Shown piece after piece: positions 61,166 through 64,000 of a DNA stretch of 64,000 nt. Made by a program: the position numbers and the translations under genes. Below the pieces are notes generated by a model, which saw only the letters and a list, made by a program, of their open reading frames with translations, was not told the DNA's origin and ran no database searches. This DNA comes from Janthinobacterium rivuli (GTDB taxonomy: Bacteria > Pseudomonadota > Gammaproteobacteria > Burkholderiales > Burkholderiaceae_D): assembly GCF_029690045.1 (NCBI RefSeq), contig NZ_CP121464.1, positions 3,472,001-3,536,000 of the forward strand, read 5' to 3'. Within the stretch, counting starts at the first letter, position 1; the number at the start of each line of letters is the position of its first letter.

Positions 61166-62338
61166 CTAGTCGCGCTGGTGGCGTCCGATGTAGCGTGCGC
61201 GTGGCCGTATCAGCGCCGCGCTGGCGGCTTGCTCGGCCGCGTGCGCGATCCATCCGGTCGAACGGGCCAGCGCAAACACGCTCAATGCTGCGCCCGCGGG
61301 CCAGCCAAACGCCAGCTCCATGGCCGCCAGCGCCAGATCGGCGTTCGGACGCGCATCGAGCAGTTCGCCCGCCGTGGCGCAGACGGACAGGATGGCGCGC
61401 AACTGCGGATACGCTTGCGACAGCGCCGACAAGCGGTCCAGCAGATACGCGGCGCGCGGGTCGCCCAGCGGATACAGCGGGTGGCCAAAGCCGGCGAATT
61501 CCGGCGCGACGGTCTTGTAAAAGGCGTCGATGCTATCCCTGGCGTCCGGCGCGGCCAGCGCCTGCGTCAACATGCACCTGGCCGCCGCGCTGCCACCGCC
61601 GTGCTTGTCACCGGACAGGGCCGCCAATCCTGCCCCCAGTGCGGCCGGCAGGCTGGCGCCCGTCGAGGCGACGCAGCGCACGGCAAAGGTGGACGCGTTC
61701 AATTCATGGTCGGCCAGCAGCACGAGGGCGGCGCGCAGCAATTCAGTCTGGTCCGGGTCCGCCTGCCACGCCAGCGCCAACTGCTGGTGCAGCGGCAGGG
61801 TGGATGGCGCCGTCTGCAGCAGGGCGGCGGCCAGCAGGCGCATCAAGGCGGGACCGGACTCCAGCGCGTGCGGCATGTCCGCTGGCGTCAGCATGGCCAT
61901 GGCCAGCATGGCGCGCGCCAGCGGCGTCGCATCTGATGCGCAGGCCAGTCCTGAAGGCAGGGCCGGCGCATCTTGCTGGAAATAGTCTGTCGCGTTGTCG
62001 TCCCACAGCAGGCCGGCGGCCGTCTCCAGCGTCGCGGACTCGGCCAGCGCCGTCGCATCGCAGCCCCGGTACAGCAGCCGGCCATCGAGAATGTGGGAAA
62101 TCCGCGTCTCGAGCACGGGCAAGCCCCAGTGCATGGCGGCCACTGCCGTCTGGCCGCCGCGCTTGGCGTCATTTTTGCGAGCCGCCAGGCGCAATACCTC
62201 TTCCTGCGGATAGCGCTTGCGGCGCGAATCTCCCTTGCTGACGGAAGCCAGCAAGCCCCGGCTCACGTAGGAATACAGGGTGGGCAGGCTGACGCCGAGG
62301 AGGCGCGCCGCGTCAAGGGCGGATAAGTCGTTTTTCAT
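61166..62338 (-). CDS. Citrate-synthase-like enzyme with N-terminal MerR-type helix-turn-helix
   Basis: The product is 390 residues. Residues 1-60 are a MerR/excisionase-like DNA-binding domain (LDAARLLGVSLPTLYSYVSRGLL ... RRKRYPQEEVLRL). The rest is citrate synthase-like: His in LADHELNAST, His in GFGHPLYPLGDPRA and Asp in RPNADLALAAME match the catalytic His-His-Asp. Domain fusions of this kind are known but uncharacterised; they could be metabolic enzymes that also sense acyl-CoA and regulate genes. It ends 19 bases from the MarR dyad and is co-directional with the MarR gene. Confidence 0.85.
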   Translation of the reverse strand: MKNDLSALDAARLLGVSLPTLYSYVSRGLLASVSKGDSRRKRYPQEEVLRLAARKNDAKRGGQTAVAAMHWGLPVLETRISHILDGRLLYRGCDATALAESATLETAAGLLWDDNATDYFQQDAPALPSGLACASDATPLARAMLAMAMLTPADMPHALESGPALMRLLAAALLQTAPSTLPLHQQLALAWQADPDQTELLRAALVLLADHELNASTFAVRCVASTGASLPAALGAGLAALSGDKHGGGSAAARCMLTQALAAPDARDSIDAFYKTVAPEFAGFGHPLYPLGDPRAAYLLDRLSALSQAYPQLRAILSVCATAGELLDARPNADLALAAMELAFGWPAGAALSVFALARSTGWIAHAAEQAASAALIRPRARYIGRHQRD

Positions 62339-62429
62339 GGCGGCGATTGTATCTGTATATTGATTCGTAGAATCAAGATTGACGGGCCGGGCAGCGCGTC
62401 ACTAGACTCATGCCTTTGCAGGAGTCCCC

Positions 62430-62972
62430 ATGAGTACACACACGATTCGCACCCTGCGTCCGGACGATGCCGCGCCCTTGCTGGCCTTCGAGCACGCCAA
62501 CCGGGCCTGGTTCGAGCGCCATATCGACCGGCGCCCGGACGATTTTTACAGCGCTGACGGCATCCAGGCGCACGTCGCGCAATTCCTGAACGAGCACGCA
62601 CAGGGGCGCATGCACCCCTGCGTCATCGTCGACGAACAGGGACAATTGATCGGCCGCGCCAACCTCAAGGACATTGACGGGCAGGCGCAAACGGCCGAAG
62701 TCGGCTACCGCATCGGCGAGCAGCAGGCGGGCAAGGGCCTGGCCACGGCCGCGCTGTACCACCTGATCGCCCTGGCACAAGACGAGTGGCGGCTGGCCAG
62801 TCTGTGCGCCTACGCTATCGACGGCAATGCGGCCTCGATCCGCGTGCTGGAACGCTGCGGTTTCGTGCAGGGAACGGCCGTGCCCGATATTGCCATCGTG
62901 GCAGGCAAGGTTGTCGATGGCCATGCCTATGCCTTGGATTTGCGGGCGGATGGGGTAGACTATGTCCTGTGA
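62430..62972 (+). CDS. RimJ/RimL-type GNAT N-acetyltransferase
   Basis: The product is 180 residues, with AGGAG five bases before the ATG. Blocks TIRTLRPDDAAPLLAFEHANR, VGYRIGEQQAGKGLATAAL (acetyl-CoA) and NAASIRVLERCGFVQ are those of the ribosomal-protein/amino-sugar acetyltransferase group. It diverges from the HTH-citrate synthase gene. Substrate unknown. Confidence 0.85.
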   Translation: MSTHTIRTLRPDDAAPLLAFEHANRAWFERHIDRRPDDFYSADGIQAHVAQFLNEHAQGRMHPCVIVDEQGQLIGRANLKDIDGQAQTAEVGYRIGEQQAGKGLATAALYHLIALAQDEWRLASLCAYAIDGNAASIRVLERCGFVQGTAVPDIAIVAGKVVDGHAYALDLRADGVDYVL

Positions 62973-62994
62973 TAAATAAACAAAATTGACAGAT

Positions 62995-64000
62995 ATGAAT
63001 CGTGAAAAGCCCCAGCACATCATCGTCATCGGCGCCGGCATCGTCGGCGCGTCGCTCGCGTACCACCTGGCCAGCAGGGGTGAAAAAGTCACCGTGGTCG
63101 AGGCGGGCGGCATTGCTTCCGGCGTGACGGGTACGTCGTTTGCGTGGATTAACACGTCCTGCGCCGGTCCCGACCCCATTGCGGCCCTGCGCGGTGGCGC
63201 CATCGCTGCCTGGCGCCGGCTGGAAACGCAAGTGCCCGGCTTGACGGTACGCTGGCATGGAGCCTTGTCATACGGCACGCAGGATGGGCGGGTGTCGCCC
63301 GAATCCATGTTGCTGGACCGCTCGCGCATCACCGAGCTTGAACCGCGTCTGCGGCAGCCGCCGGAGCAGGCGATCTTTGAGCCGGAACAGGGCGCGCTCG
63401 ACGCCGTTGCCGCCACACACGCCTTGCTGGCAGCGGCCAGGGCGTTGGGCGCGACGGTTCGCACGCATACGCCCGTACTGGGTTTTGTGGTCCAGGACGC
63501 GCGGGTGACGGGCGTGAAAACGGTCGCTGGCCTCATGGAAGCGGACGTGGTCGTGCTGGCGGCAGGCACGGGAACTGCTGCGCTGGCGGCGATGCTGGGC
63601 GCCAGCCTGCCCATCCACGCCTCGCCGGCTATTTTCATTCGCTACAAGGCGCCGCCCGGCCTGGTGCACGGCATTATTTCCAGCCATGCAATGGAAGTGC
63701 GGCAAGCCGAGGACGGCACCATGCTGGCGGCGGAAGATTACCTCGACGACGCGCCGGAAAACCAGCCCGCCGCCATGGCGCAGCGCACGGCCAGCGCAAT
63801 CCGCAATGAACTTGCGGGCGCCGACGCCATCGCGCCGGAATTCGCCGCTATTGGCCTGCGACCCATGCCGACCGATGGCGTGCCCACCGTCGGCTACTTG
63901 CCCCAGGTCGAAGGCGCGTACGTGTGCGCCATGCATCCAGGCGTCGTGCTGGCCGCCATCGTGGGCCAGTTGGCCAGCGAGGAAATCATCACTGGCGAGC
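62995..64000 (+). CDS. FAD-dependent oxidoreductase, DAO family (partial, runs off right edge)
   Basis: 335 codons are visible from ATG 62995 with no stop. The N-terminus has the FAD dinucleotide fold (IIVIGAGIVGASLAYHLA), then VVEAGGIASGVTG. A second conserved part is VVVLAAGTGTAAL, and the C-terminal region GVPTVGYLPQVEGAYVCAMHPGVVLAA is the usual flavin-proximal motif of D-amino-acid and glycine oxidases. The substrate is likely an amine or amino acid. The ribosome site is weak. Confidence 0.85.
   Translation, partial: MNREKPQHIIVIGAGIVGASLAYHLASRGEKVTVVEAGGIASGVTGTSFAWINTSCAGPDPIAALRGGAIAAWRRLETQVPGLTVRWHGALSYGTQDGRVSPESMLLDRSRITELEPRLRQPPEQAIFEPEQGALDAVAATHALLAAARALGATVRTHTPVLGFVVQDARVTGVKTVAGLMEADVVVLAAGTGTAALAAMLGASLPIHASPAIFIRYKAPPGLVHGIISSHAMEVRQAEDGTMLAAEDYLDDAPENQPAAMAQRTASAIRNELAGADAIAPEFAAIGLRPMPTDGVPTVGYLPQVEGAYVCAMHPGVVLAAIVGQLASEEIITGE

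Overview
The window is GC-rich (mid-60s % by eye), densely coded on both strands, and looks chromosomal. Gene content points to a betaproteobacterium of the Oxalobacteraceae, most like Janthinobacterium, Duganella or Massilia. The pointers are a PEP-CTERM/exosortase A-type exopolysaccharide locus, an Anbu proteasome-like cluster, a PrkA-DUF444-SpoVR module and a KfrA/integrase pair. This placement is inferred from gene content; no rRNA or tRNA gene is present to confirm it.

Layout. 1-14306 is the right part of an exopolysaccharide/PEP-CTERM locus: outer-membrane barrel, tyrosine autokinase, chain-length determinant, export lipoprotein, FeeM-like acyltransferase, S1C protease, O-antigen-ligase-like polymerase, PrsT TPR lipoprotein, and a TviB/TviC pair for UDP-HexNAc-uronate. 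14455-19174 is the prkA-DUF444-spoVR stress module. 19414-21084 holds a trypsin-fold protein and a small protein resembling its N-terminal domain. 21176-27636 holds a catalase, a Sel1 lipoprotein, a CpdB-like nucleotidase lipoprotein, a glycosidase-like secreted protein and an AT-rich orphan. 27941-32075 is a probable zinc-starvation locus: two Zur-type palindromes, two COG0523 GTPases, a NiCoT-like permease, a GNAT and a Zur/Fur regulator. 33628-37798 is the Anbu cluster (proteasome-like peptidase, transglutaminase, alpha-E, circularly permuted ATP-grasp), preceded by a histidine kinase. 39184-55745 is mixed accessory metabolism and regulation: a Fur-boxed TonB receptor, LtrA, a LysR/MFS pair, an XRE-cupin regulator, an EAL phosphodiesterase, a beta-lactamase-fold hydrolase and several acetyltransferases. 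60143-64000 returns to ordinary genes: a PaaI thioesterase, MarR, an HTH-citrate synthase, a GNAT and the start of a DAO-family oxidase.

The most unusual region is 55754-60100. A KfrA-like DNA-binding protein and a tyrosine recombinase diverge from an AT-rich, palindrome-filled gap. The last codons of the recombinase gene recur twice downstream (58744-58780 and 59661-59724), separating short opposite-strand genes. Those genes look like toxin/immunity remnants: a small membrane protein coupled to a Tae4-like amidase fragment, an SMI1/KNR4-like protein, and another small membrane protein. I read this as a recombinase that uses its own 3' end as attachment site and accumulates immunity-type cassettes. 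It is comparable in logic, though not demonstrably homologous, to the recombinase-associated acquired interbacterial defence arrays known from Bacteroidales.
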